Below are positions 13,013 to 24,290 of a stretch of DNA of 64,000 nucleotides, one piece after another. The DNA lies in the NCBI GenBank assembly GCA_031841125.1, contig CM063108.1, forward strand, positions 7,733,683-7,797,682. The letters are read 5' to 3'. Every line of letters starts with the position of its first letter. Position 1 is the first letter of the stretch. Source of the DNA: Acanthococcus lagerstroemiae (lineage: Eukaryota > Arthropoda > Insecta > Hemiptera > Eriococcidae). A program made the translations under genes and the position numbers. The notes below the pieces were generated by a model. It saw nothing but the letters and a program-made list of their open reading frames with translations, made no database searches and was not told the origin of the DNA.

Positions 13013-13750
13013 ATCATTCTATTACTTAATAATTGAACTTACACATTAGCTATCATACCTGTTTTATATTTCCTCACACTTAAGAAATAAGACGGAAATC
13101 ATTAACTAGGAACGTTACACGTGGGTCCATGTTAAGCCTGCCCACGCCGGATAACATACATCTGATGAACCTGTGATATACGATGGTTGTTACCTTGACT
13201 CCATAGTAAAAAGTGTACCTCCATTTTATGAACAAACCCGCTACAAAGGAAGGTTCTGAAGTCTAACCAGACACAGTCAAAAACGTACAAGAACCACTAA
13301 AATCGACCAAAAATGAACTAAAGTACAAAACTCTTTTCAAATACATTTAAATTTGATTAGGAACGATCAAATCTGACCAAATAAACGTTCACTAAACGCG
13401 ACCAAATCGATCCAAAAAAGAATTGACCAAGAAACAAGAATTACCAAGATTGATCAGGACTGACCAAAAATGAACAACTGTGACCAAATATACTCTAAAT
13501 TCACCAAATTTGCTAGAAAATTTATTGCGAAGCCAAAAAAGATCATAACAACCTGTACCAAACATAATAAAATACGACCAGAAATTACGAAAACGGCCAA
13601 AAATATCAAGAGATGACGCAAGAAAACGATTGGAGTCAAACAGACTTAAGTCGAAAGTGACATTATAAGTAGGATCAGGACTGTATAAAAATGACTAATT
13701 TTGACCAAACGAAGGAGGACCAAAAATAGTTTGAACAAAACGTGCAACTG

Positions 13751-15111
13751 GACCGGTACCTGTGATTGGAAAATGCTCCCCCCCCCCCGCAGAAAAATCA
13801 AGCTAAAGCATGTACTTGCCGTGAACTCGAACTACTTTTATCCTCGGTTTCCTTCTATTTTTACCCTTCCTTTTTACGTCTATTTTTCGAGGCACCCTTT
13901 CCAGACGAGCACTCGAGGCTACGTTCCTGTTGGTGCCTGATGTAAGTCTAGCTCCGACTGAGAGCACCTAAGGTAATGACACCAGTTGTTGATCATAATG
14001 CCCCAGTAGTTGATCATTGATTATTCCGCTAAGAAAGAGGTGATATTAAGTTTTCCCGCAACACACAAGATCGGCAATTCTGAAATGACGAGGTTACGTC
14101 AGTGTTGCCTACCTTGTGTTACGGGAAAACACTTGCCATCGCACCTTATTACCAATTGCAAAACAAGGTACAACCGGATAGGGACTGTTCAAGCCACGAT
14201 AAAGCGTCAGAAAAGGCGAAGTTTCGACCGACATTGAAGGGGAAAAAATCCACTTAAACATACACCTCCTTAACTCTACTCGATAGAAGGAACACGGATA
14301 GTACCACGTAACCGAACTAACCTGGAATTATGCACGCTACACTGAACTGCCTCACCAATTTACAAGCAATCAGCGTCTTTTGACTAGACCACTTTTTAAT
14401 TAATACATCTCGGTATCTGGGATAATTACAAATTCAAATACAAGTGGATACAAGAGTATAATTTTATCCGCGTCTCAAACTAACCTCGTGGTGTTGACAG
14501 TTCGTGATTAAGAAACTGTTACTTATACAATACCTACATGCCGGAAATATTAACTCAGTATGGAGATATGATTCTTCCAGCACTTATTAGATACACTTTG
14601 TAAGAGCTACAGATGACTGTATAGACTTGGGTATACCCGTAGCGTTAGAATTTAATTACTGCGTTGCACAAACGGAATGCCCGCGTGATGCTTTTAATTT
14701 TGTGTGAACTCCATTGAGTGGAGCGTACGTCAGACATAAAAGTATTCTTTGACTCAGTTTTTAATTCATCTCGAAAACGCCTCTACCGTGCATGAAATTG
14801 AGGGTCTGGCTTGGTCGAGAATCAGACCGACCTAACCCAGCTTATTGGGTCATTCGATGGGCCAAGGGCGGCCTCCAACTTCAGTCAACGGAATGACATC
14901 GAACCTCATGACCGGGTTGGATAGAGTTTCGTTATCCCTTTTTGAGTTGGATGAGCTGTATAAGGATTCTTAAGGAAATCAAGTGCCATTGCGGTCAGGT
15001 CGCTCACCCGAAATGGACCGTATGTTGCCTCTTGTGAACAATCGCGCCGTCTCTAAAAAAAATGCTCCAGTTTTATAGTAGCGCGGTTTATCACAAGAAA
15101 TTGGGCACAGA
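13751..15111. other. Intergenic with one small foldback
   Basis: A run of about 11 C lies near 13780. Apart from the hairpin at 14050-14132 I recognise nothing. The frames at 13701-13940 and 14010-14237 have no domain. Confidence 0.5.
14050..14132. repeat. Small foldback element
   Basis: The left arm beginning GTTTTCCCGCAACACA and the right arm ending TGTTACGGGAAAAC are inverse over about 33 bases, with a loop of about 17 bases. It could be a tiny MITE or a transcribed hairpin; no duplication was identified. Confidence 0.6.
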
Positions 15112-15428
15112 CAGGAACGCACCGATAGGGGGGAGGGGAGAGCTTCCCACCCCTGTAGAAAATTTTCTACTCAGCAGTTGGGAAAATGTACCATTATAGT
15201 CAGCCGAAGTTGGAAAATTTCGATAGAGTTGGGAAAAACCAACAAATTTAATGTTTTTTTCCCTCTTCATTCTTTGTGATACTTGGAAATTTTGAGTTGA
15301 GAAGTTGGGAAAATCCAACAAGTCAAAAGCTTTTTTTTTGTTTTGATACTTAGGAATTTTGAGTTGAATCAGTTGGGACTTTCACACTACTCCCCCCCCC
15401 CAAGGAAAACTGTTCGGTACATCCCCTG
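15112..15428. mobile_element. hAT MITE (CAGGRACGTACC family), copy 1
   Basis: The ends are CAGGAACGCACCGATAGG and the inverse of GGTACATCCCCTG. Flanks GGCACAGA (15104-15111) and GGCACAGG (15429-15436) match at 7 of 8 positions, the hAT duplication length. The interior repeats the phrase CAGTTGGGAAAAT and carries a poly-C tract beside the right end. Relatives lie at 50150-50382 and 53895-54245. Confidence 0.85.
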
Positions 15429-15712
15429 GGCACAGGACAGAAAACGAGGTACGGTTAGTTTAGAAAACATCCGTAACACGCAATACTGATATGAGTATGC
15501 TCCAGCGCTTGAGGACAAATCCAACACCAACTTTGAAAAGGATCGGGTATAGCTATCAGTTATACCAACTCATTCGCCTATGACATAAGGCATAGCTCGT
15601 TTCAAGGGGCTGGTGGATAATTCCCCCTTGACTGCCCTGAAGAGAAATTACATAGAAATGTTCAATAAAATTGGAAAAACTTCGCTTGCTCTGCTCACAA
15701 ATAAGTTGATTT

Positions 15713-15969
15713 GGACGCTGTTAAGCAAAAACTGACCAAGCGATATTTGTTGACAAAATGAGTTATTACCATATTAGTATTGTTGGAAAGAGCATAAAAA
15801 GTAAATTTTTTAAAAATTGGGCCCCTGATACAAAAATGTGTATCCACGTTGAAAAAAGCTTATCAGTAAACGTAATGTCCGTAAATCGGCTTTATTCATT
15901 GGCTTTTAATATCACGTTTTTTCAAAAAACAGATTTTGTCGCTTGATCAGTTTTAGCTTAACAGCGTCC
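15713..15969. mobile_element. MITE family G, copy 1 (4-bp ATTT duplication)
   Basis: GGACGCTGTTAAGC at 15713 faces its inverse GCTTAACAGCGTCC ending at 15969, with about 30 bp of inverted similarity. ATTT directly abuts both ends (15709-15712 and 15970-15973). A second intact copy at 21565-21856 has a different 4-bp duplication, so the 4-bp length is a family property. Chapaev-like elements make 4-bp duplications, but the superfamily is unproven. Interior phrases recur at 34770-35006 and 57815-58040. Confidence 0.85.
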
Positions 15970-16203
15970 ATTTCTCTTATTCATAAAGGTCAACATTGTA
16001 AAATCCATCCGCATAGAAGAATTCCAGTACCAGCGGAAACAGTGGTGTCGGAAGATTAGGTTTTCTTAGGGGGCTACAAGAATTTTAAATGTAGTTCGGC
16101 AAGCTTAAAAAAAACAAAAAAAACACAAAAAAACAAGCAAAAAAAAACAACAAAAAACAAGGCGCTTATTAAGTACTTGCTGAATAGTTTTTAATTTTGT
16201 TTT

Positions 16204-19150
16204 CTTCCAATTTTCAGGCAGCCGCCCCCGTTCCGACGTACCGGTGACCCTCTCCGTGCTACAGATAAATCTGAACCATTGTTGGGTGGCTCAGGATTTG
16301 ATGTTCAAGGCTGTAGCGCGGAAGGGGACGGATGTGATGATAGTGAGCGAACCCTACCAGTTGACAGACGTTGTGGGATAGCATACAGACCATGCTGGCT
16401 TAGGGGCCATTGGTGTGAGTCCCAACTGCCCATTGGCTCCAAGCAAGGTAGAGAGAGAGGCGACGGGTTCGTCGCAGTGATTGGGGGAGTAAGGGTATAC
16501 AACTGTTACTTCTCCCCCAACAAAACATCGGCAGAATTCCAGGCCTATCTTACTCAGCAGGAGAAGAGCACTTCCAGGGAAGACAAGATGATAGTGGCCG
16601 GCGACTTCAGAGCCAAGTCAGAAGAGTGGCATGCCAGCCGCACAGACGTGAAAGGAGCGCTGCTGGACGAGTTTGCGACGAACAGCCGCCTAATGCCAAT
16701 GAACAACAGCGCCACCTACACCCGCTTCCATCAAGGGTATGGATCGGACACCGACGTGACGTTTGCCACAGAATGCCAGCCAGCCAGATCCAGGGCCGGA
16801 CGGTACTGGAAGAGAAGTCGGGAAGCGATCACAACTACATCACCTCTGCTGTGGCAATGGAGATAGTGGTCGCTACTCCAAAGAAGCTGAAAAGATGGGC
16901 GACTAGCAAGCTGGACAAAGATAAACTGGAGGCAGTCTTGCTAGTCAGCAGTTGGGGGAGAGAAGAGGCTGAAGACAGTGAAGACGTGGAAGAGGCGGCA
17001 GAGAAAAGCTACATCGAAAAGTAGCCGCCGCCTGCGATGCTGCAGTGCCCCGCCGTAGTCCACCGAGGAAGAAAGGAGAAACATACTGGTGGACTGCGGA
17101 AACTGCCCATCCGAAGTCCGAGGCCAACCAGTTGCGCAGAAGATATCAGGGTACACGTGGCCGGGAGGAGGCGCAACAGGTGGCCTAGGCATACCGGCAT
17201 GCTCGGAGAAGCCTGAATACTGTGATCAGACACAGCAAGCTACAATGCTGGGGAGAGCTGTGCAGCCAGATGGAGGAGGACCTCTTTGGAAAACCTTATC
17301 GGATAGTGATAAAAAAGGTGGAGTGGGGGCTCCCATAATCGAGCGTATGGAGTCGAGCGCTGTGGGACGGATTGCGGACATCTGTTTACACAACGCCCAG
17401 CACCAGTGGACACACCTTTGGAAGTGGACGCCGTACCACCACTGCTGACAGCCGAAATCCACACAGCAATAGACCGAATATGAGGGAAAGCGAAGAAGGC
17501 GCCGGGACCAGATGGAATACCTAACAGTGTGTGGTACTTCATCCATCGGAGAAGCTGGCACAGTCAGCGATCCAAAAGCTCCAATTCGGTGCAACCGTCA
17601 GCCTCGACATACATAATGCGTTCAATACGATGCAATGGACGCGTATATTGGAGGCTTTGGAGAACGCATCAGTACCCGCGTACTTACGCGAAATTATCCA
17701 GGACTACTTTCTTGGTCGGATAATTCTCGCGGAAACTGCTACGGGTGTGGTGCAGCGGGAGATGTCGTGTGATGTTCCGCAGAGATCAGTCCTTGGTTCA
17801 CTCCTGTGGAACATCGCGTTTGACAGCATCCTACGAGCAGAGGTACCACCAGGGATGGTGATCTGCTACACCGATGAGACCCTGGTGGTCGCAGTCGAAG
17901 ACGACCTAGCCACGCTTGAAAGCAAGGTGAACACGAGACTGGAGGCAATGACCCAATGGATCGAATCGGCAGGGTTGTGCGTAGCAGCCGAGAAGACAGA
18001 AGCGGTGTTGTTTACATGCCGTCGACGGGACAATCTCCCTTCCTCTCGCCTAAAGGGAGCGGAGATTGCGCCCTGTACAGCCCTGAAGTACCTCGGGCTG
18101 TGGTTCGATGGGAAGCTGTCGTTTAGAGAACGCGCAAAGAGGACAGCGCAGAAAGCGGAGAGAGTCGTAGCCGGATTAAGCCGACTCATGTCGAACCTAG
18201 GGGGACCGACAGAGAAGAAATGTAAGCCGCTGGCGAACGTCGCCATGTCGGTCCTCCTATATTGGGCTCCAATCTGGTCCGACGCCATCGGTGCCAGGGA
18301 ATACAGAAGAACCGATCTGGTAAAGGTCCAACGGAAGGCTGCACTGAGGTGTGTCAGTGCATATCGCATTATCTCCACAGAGGTTGTTTGCGTGCTAGCA
18401 GGTATACCGTCAGTGGAGTTACTAGCGGACGAGCGAAAGAGGATATACAAGGCGACGCGGAAGATGCTACCGAAGAGCAGAGCGGCGCTACAGGTCAAGC
18501 GGGATAATAGCCAATCCACACTTGGGAAGAGCGGCTTTCTCGTAGTACCAAGAGAGGTAGACCCGTCTGCTACTACGCGACCTCAACGCGTGGTTGGGCA
18601 GATGCCATGGCCAGCTCAACTTTTACCTCGCGGCCATGGTGTCTTCAACAACTACCTGCACCCGAAGGGCATATCAGAAAGCTCGCGGACTGCAAGAGAG
18701 CGAGATGATGATGCCTGGCACACCTTGTTCGAGTGTCTGGCATGAGACCAAGATAGGGAAGAAGCGGCGGCCGCCTTTCAAAATGCAGGCGTTGAGCTGC
18801 TTATACCGGAGGATCTGGTCCCGACCATGTTGAAGAGCAGAGCGGGATGGGATCAGGCAGCTGTTTTTGTTAAGAATACGTTGGGCCGCAAGGTGGAACT
18901 CGAGTGGCAATAACAAAAGCAGCGGACACAGCACCCTATGCCGGCACTCGCCATCCCACCAACATTAACGACGATGTCAATGACAATGACGACGACGATA
19001 TCGCCGGTGCTAACAACCGACGAAGAAGACGATCCGGAGCAATTCGATAGCGAAGAAGAAGAATAAGACGCCTTAGATTCGCAGCCGTGAAGAGGCGAAA
19101 GGAGAAATAGGGGTAGCAGAAGCTATCTCAAACCGACCCCTCCCCATCAT
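16204..19150 (+). pseudogene. R1-clade non-LTR retrotransposon ORF2, decayed
   Basis: The plus strand encodes, in broken frames, an apurinic-type endonuclease followed by a reverse transcriptase of the R1 type. Seen: endonuclease start LQINLNHCWVAQ near 16260, a premature TAG at 16379-16381, GDFRAKSEEW near 16599 (canonical GDFNAKS), GSDHNYI near 16820 in another frame, and the RT entry motif KAPGPDGIPN near 17490. The longest intact piece is 17531-18745 (404 codons) with RT and the downstream region. Its catalytic box reads YTDE rather than YADD, near 17867, and the usual GVPQGSVLG reads DVPQRSVLG, so the enzyme is dead. The C-terminal region (WHTLFECLAW) continues in a new frame to a stop at 18911. 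R1-clade elements reverse-transcribe their RNA at a nicked target; some insert in rDNA, but no rDNA flanks this copy. The 3' part to about 19150 is GC-rich with GACGAC runs. Edges are approximate. Confidence 0.85.
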
Positions 19151-21175
19151 GACACAGGTTCATGCGGGGCATTTCCGGAATAGGGGGTGCGGTGTCCCGG
19201 GACCAATTTTGCCACATCAATGCCTCATGTATCACCTACAACACATTCGTTGCACTTGGAAGTCCCGAACAAAGAAGTCCGTCTTTATTACAGAAAAATC
19301 ATTTCGAAAAGCTGTAATTTCAACTGCATACGAAATATCTGAAGATGGGCAGCTTACGATTGTTAAATTTTACAACATCAACAACCGCAATATACTGCTG
19401 AAGAACAGTAATCCGAGAATTAACACTCAGAGGTACATTGATGTGTAAATGGCCAGAACGCAGACGTACAATTAAGCAGCAGATTGTTGCCCTTTTCTGC
19501 GTCTAAATCGAGCTCGGCTAAGTTCCTGTTATTTACGAAAAACCGCAATTTCAAACACCACATAATTAAATTTCATTCAAAATGAAATTCACTAGTGACC
19601 GAGTAAAAGCAGATATAGGTACATCTGATGCTGAAATTTCCCACTCGCGAGATACCATCCGTTCGTGGTGAACTAGTTTCCACGAACCTGTTAATCGACT
19701 GAACGCGCTCACAGAGGTATTTTCCGCGCCGAACTACCAGAAAAACAAAAATAAAACGCTTGTGTGTAGCGAACAAATCTATTTTTCATCATAATATAAT
19801 ATACTTAGATGGTCATTTGTGTCGTCATTGTCCTCTGTCACCGTTCATCGAGTAGGTATACAAATCGTTGTAATATAACGTTTGTCTACATTTTGAAGTA
19901 AAAAGAGATGAAGAGTCCGTGTGAGATAGAGAGGCAGATATCAGAAAACGGTGGGATTCTATGAACTATTAGGATTGTAATAATATCGTTTTTATTGTCA
20001 TCAGTTGCGTAGATGCAAGTATACACGTACTGTAATATAGGAGTACATATGGTAATAAATACTCCAGAATGTGACGAATGAAAAATTTGTTTCATTACAC
20101 GCTCGCTTGTGCATGTGCGAATAACTGATATGGTTACCAGCTGAAGGAGCAAGAACACAAAGCTTGGTCAAGTTCGTTTCTACGGTATCAAGTATCTGAT
20201 TATGGAGTAGCATTCTTTCGTAACTTCATCTCTGTGCCGCAATCTTCATTTCTGAGCTCATCCTTCCCCATCCACCCAAAATGCCGTCAAATCATTCTCA
20301 AAAAATTAGTTTAGTAATGTGTCAAACCCACTGAGTGATGGAGGTACCTCTACACAACAAATTTCAACTTTTTGTCTGTTCCACAAATACCTTTAGAGGT
20401 GATTCTGAAAGGTTTTTTCAACGCTGAATACGATACTGTTCGCCATTTTCCTCTAGCACTTCCAGTTTTTGAGGAACAAGCGTTTGAAAGTATGAAAAAT
20501 GACCAAGATTGTGAACTTTGTGAAGTTACTGACTTATCGAAATAATCAAGCGAATTAAGAGCTTCGACCTTCTTTAATCACATAAGGGAAAGTACCAATT
20601 GCTGGTCAACTTTTTTGACCACCTCGTGTATCTCCCCTAATCGGTTTTTCACAAGTGAAATCCATGTAGTACATTAATACTATTCTTCTACTCTCAGCTA
20701 ATGCACTCGAAAAATTTTAATATGCAATGAAATGTTGACAACAGCTATTTTACGAAGACACCTACTGACCAACATTTGGTACCGCTGTGCCAAATTATTG
20801 GTCAGGTAAAATCTCACCACAGGATTCCTTTCCCTTCATTTCAGTTCGTATCTACTTTATAAGAGAGAAACCGTTTTTTCCAACAGACTTGCCGTCTCAA
20901 ATGCCATGAAATTTGGAAGACTCATAGAACTCACCTACGAGTAGGTGTATGTTGTAAAAAAAAAGTGCGAAAATGCATTTATAAAGCTGCAATAAAGCTT
21001 TAAAGTTGCCTTGCATATGTGTCTATATGTGAGTGTTCCGCGCGCTTACCCCGTCATTGTAAACGCGTGTTAAGAGTGATCAGTGTGACAACATATAACA
21101 CATCGTGAATATAGAACGATCAGGGTTTCTTTCATCTAAAAGCGTCTCAGTGTACATACTGCGGTTGATCAGGCC
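19151..21175. other. Intergenic, nothing recognised
   Basis: AT-rich with no recognisable gene. At 20593-20830 the words TACCAATTGCTGGTCA, TGACCA, TTGGTACC and TTGGTCAGG recur; they resemble the motif cluster at 22718-23505. No terminal repeats were located. Confidence 0.45.
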
Positions 21176-22660
21176 ATGTTGTGTTTTTTTATTATTGAAC
21201 TTTTACTTCACAAATCCTTTTGTAGGGCTTCGTGTGTTCAAAACTTAGGCCATGTGTCGTTTTTGTACTATCGAATTTTCATCTTACAAATACTCTTTTG
21301 CTTCATTTTTCATTTATTAAAAGAATTTTAATGTAATGTATAAAGACGAATCTCGATTTTTCCTCACCAGTGTTCTCAGGTATTACTGAAGGAAATCTTT
21401 TTAAAAATGTCTCATCTAGAAGTAAGTATTCCCTAGCAGAATTTTTTGATAACTGTAACGTAAAACGTACTGACTTTCCGATGCGCAGAATCCCGCCAGT
21501 TACCCAAGTAACTGAAAGGGAACCAAGGGTAACTGATAGGTTTCTGGGTAATCTAAGGGTAACTGGACGCTGTTCAGCATAAGGGAACCAACAGTAAAAT
21601 CTGTTTTTTGAGAACACGTGATTCGAAGTTCACGAGCCATGTAGAAACTATGTGACATAGCGTTTACGGATGAGATTTTTTCAACGTGAGTGCTCATTTT
21701 TGAATCGGGGGGGGGGTCAATCTTGAAAAATTATGCTTTTTATGCACTTACCAATAACGATACTAAATTCTACTTTTTATGCACTCACCAATAACAATAC
21801 TAATAAATCATTCTGCTTTCAAATGTCAGCTGGTTTCCTAGCGCTTAACAGCGTCCAACTGACGTTTGCAAATGGATGGGAGACTTTTCCGCGGGTAACT
21901 AGGGTAACTGATTGCGCATCCGGTTGGGAGACAGATATACCAAGTTCAAAACTCAGTTCATGTTGCGTTTTTTTACTATAGATCTTTCATTTTACAAACA
22001 TTTTTTTGCTTCATTTTTCATTTATTGAGAAGATTAAAGAGATGTAAGTAGATGTTTCATGTTGCGTTTTTTTTACTATCAAATTTTTATATTTTACAAA
22101 TAAAAAATAATACTTTTTTTATTTCATCTGACTGTACTTTTTTTATTTCATCTGACTGGGACTGGGCAAATTGTAGAAGCGCTAGTGTCGTATTTTTTAG
22201 TGCGTTTGTTATTATACAATGATAAGGAGAACATACATGTTATAGCGGTATACCTGTGACATAAACGTACAAACTGATATCAACGCCGATATCTTTAATG
22301 TTTTTGAGAGCCTCTGACTGGGACTGTGCAAACTGTAGAAGCACTATAGCGTCGAATCTTTTAGTGCGTTTTTTTTTACTATCAAACTTTTATTTTACAA
22401 ATACTTTTTTGCTTCATTTTTCATTTATTGAAGAGATTAAAGAGATTTAGATGATAAGTAAAGTATACCGGCTAGGCATTTTCAAAGTGCGAAGTTACAA
22501 TCGTACTGCATACAATGATAAGAAGAACATATAGCGCGACCTGTGACACAAACATACAAACTGTTACCTATCAAAGTTGTTATCTATAATTAATGTTTTT
22601 GAAAGCTTCTGACTGGGACTGTGCAAATTATAAAAGCGCCAGCGTCAAATAGGTTATGAT
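21176..22660. repeat. Interleaved direct duplications, two unit types
   Basis: One unit (GTTGCGTTTTTTTACTATC, then TTTTACAAATACTTTTTTGC, then TTCATTTTTCATTTATTG) is present, more or less complete, near 21176, 21250, 21960, 22060 and 22366. A second unit (CTGACTGGGACTGTGCAAA, then GTAGAAGCGC) occurs at about 22153, 22315 and 22609. The last two repeats also share a following stretch with ACAATGATAAG and AGAACATA. Higher-order duplication produced alternating blocks. MITE G copy 2 (21565-21856) interrupts the array. Confidence 0.8.
21565..21856. mobile_element. MITE family G, copy 2 (4-bp AACT duplication)
   Basis: GGACGCTGTTCAGC at 21565 faces GCTTAACAGCGTCC ending at 21856. AACT abuts both ends (21561-21564 and 21857-21860). 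It shares interior phrases with the copies at 15713, 34770 and 57815, including GAGAACAC and CATTTTTGAATCG. 292 bp, no coding capacity. Confidence 0.88.
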
Positions 22661-22717
22661 GTAAACCATCACCATTCGAACTTTTATCCTCTGAGGTCTA
22701 TTCTGAATAAGGTAAGC

Positions 22718-23505
22718 TACCAATTCTGAGCCTAGCATCAATTGTGAGTCCTTTTTTTGAAAACGCGTTTTCTCGCTAGATCGAGGCATTGGACAGCCGT
22801 GAAACCTCTTCCATTCGAAGGACCAACATGTTTTACACTATCCATGTTGGTTTCAAGTTCATAACTCAATATATTTGTTGTGATGGAATTTTTTTTCAAA
22901 GTTGTTATCAAAACATGCCTTATTTTTCATGTGTGTGAAATATCAATTCTGTGAAAAACGATCGATAAGTACTTTAAATTAATATTTTCTCAACGTATTA
23001 TATATAGTTGTGTAGAGGAGAGTCTAGGAAACACTTTTCCGCTTGAGTTTTCGATTTCGGTCCACATATATGTGTGTGCGGAAAAAATAAAGGAATTCAA
23101 AAAATGGGGGAAATAGTTTGCAAAAATCGCGAAAAATCAAAGTGAATGATCGGGTAATCGAATGAAAAGTGTAGTACAAGTGATACTTTTACTTATAAAA
23201 CCAAATTTAACGTTTTTTCAGTTACTTTTTCTAATCAAACTTTAGCCCGACCCACAATTGGTACTACCTTTTTTCAGACCCATTATTGGTACTGTGAATT
23301 TACTCGACTTTAATGTGTTTTTAAAATACTTAAAAGTCAAATAAGACGAGTCAACGTGTTTTTAAAATAAATTTGAAATGCTTACTTAAGTAAACTACAT
23401 CATTTTTCATTTGATTTATTATACTTACCAATTGTGGGTATATCAAAAAATTTCGTATCAATTGTGGGTCGTTGCCAATTAATACAGGTCGACCCATAAT
23501 TGGTA
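22718..23505. repeat. Cluster of a 15-bp motif, TACCAATTGTGGGTC
   Basis: Seven versions of TACCAATTGTGGGTC are visible: plus orientation at 22718, 22737, 23426 and 23457, and inverse at 23249, 23277 and 23491. The outermost pair is inverted, which would suit subterminal repeats of a DNA element, but I found no clean termini. The rest of the stretch is AT-rich. Confidence 0.6.
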
Positions 23506-23584
23506 TTTTCAAAAGTTGTTCGGATCGAGAAAATTCCACCTGGAATTTTGAACAACTTAAAAGGCCTCAGAGTGCTTTTTGAAT

Positions 23585-24290
23585 TTCAATAGTTGTCCAT
23601 AAATCTTCGAGAAAAATCTTCAGGAAAATTTTTTGATGACTAGGAATTTCATCGAAAATTTTTGGAGAAAAAAATTCCGATAATTTCCGAAGAATTTCTT
23701 TGGTAATCTTTAGGAAAATTTCCAATGTTTTCCAAACAATTTCTTTAAAAATCTTCGGGAGAGTTTTCCGATAATTTTTGAAGAATTTCATAAGAAATAT
23801 TCGGGGGAACTCTGATGGTTTCGAAGAATTTCATGAAAAATCGTCAGAAAGAATGTTCGATGATCTCCGAAGAATTTCATCGAATATCCTCGGGAAAATT
23901 TCCAATAATTTCTGAAGAATCTCATAATGAATCTTTGGAGAAATTTCCAAAGTTTTCTAAAAAATTTCATCGAAATTCGTCGAGAAAATTTTCCGATGAT
24001 TTTTGAATAATTTCATGGAAATATCGGAGGAAACCTGCGATGATTTTTGAAGAATTTTATGAACAATCTTCTGGAAAGATGTTTGAAGATCTCCGAAGAA
24101 TCTCATCGAAAATCTTCTGGGACAATATCCGATGATTTTATAGAATTTCAACGGAAATTTTTGGAGAAAAATTCAGATAATTTCCGAAGATTCTTATCGG
24201 AAATATTTTTCAAAAACTTCCAATGTTTTCCAAAGAATCTCAACAAACCACTTCGAGAAAATTTTTTGGACTTTCACGGGCTCTGAAGAG
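23585..24290. repeat. 45-bp minisatellite, about 15 diverged units
   Basis: The anchor GAAGAATTTCATCGAAAAT recurs with its AAG at 23781, 23824, 23870, 23915, 23960, 24006, 24050 and 24095, giving steps of 43-46 bp. Each unit also has TCGGGAAAATTTCCGATGAT. Since 45 is a multiple of three and the unit lacks stops in some frames, it creates Lys/Phe-rich open frames on both strands (60-79 codons). These are by-products, not genes. Confidence 0.9.

Larger units (their letters stand above)
10840..13750. repeat. Degenerate A/C-rich array of TGACCAAAA-like words
   Basis: Variants of TGACCAAAA, TCTGACCAA, TCGACCAAAA and TGACTAAA recur every 10-25 bases over nearly 3 kb, always in the same orientation, giving a strong purine/C skew on the plus strand. 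The period is irregular and no two neighbouring units are identical, so this is an old, highly diverged simple-satellite array. It is interrupted by DNA elements at 11177-11741 and 12777-13012. The short frames in it are by-products of low stop density, not genes. Confidence 0.75.

Noticed and set aside
14800..14950. rRNA-like segment
   Set aside because: The GC-richer text with short pairing words does not match any rRNA core I can recognise.
17226..17594. 122-codon and other minus-strand ORFs inside the R1 LINE
   Set aside because: They are antisense shadows of the GC-rich LINE coding strand.
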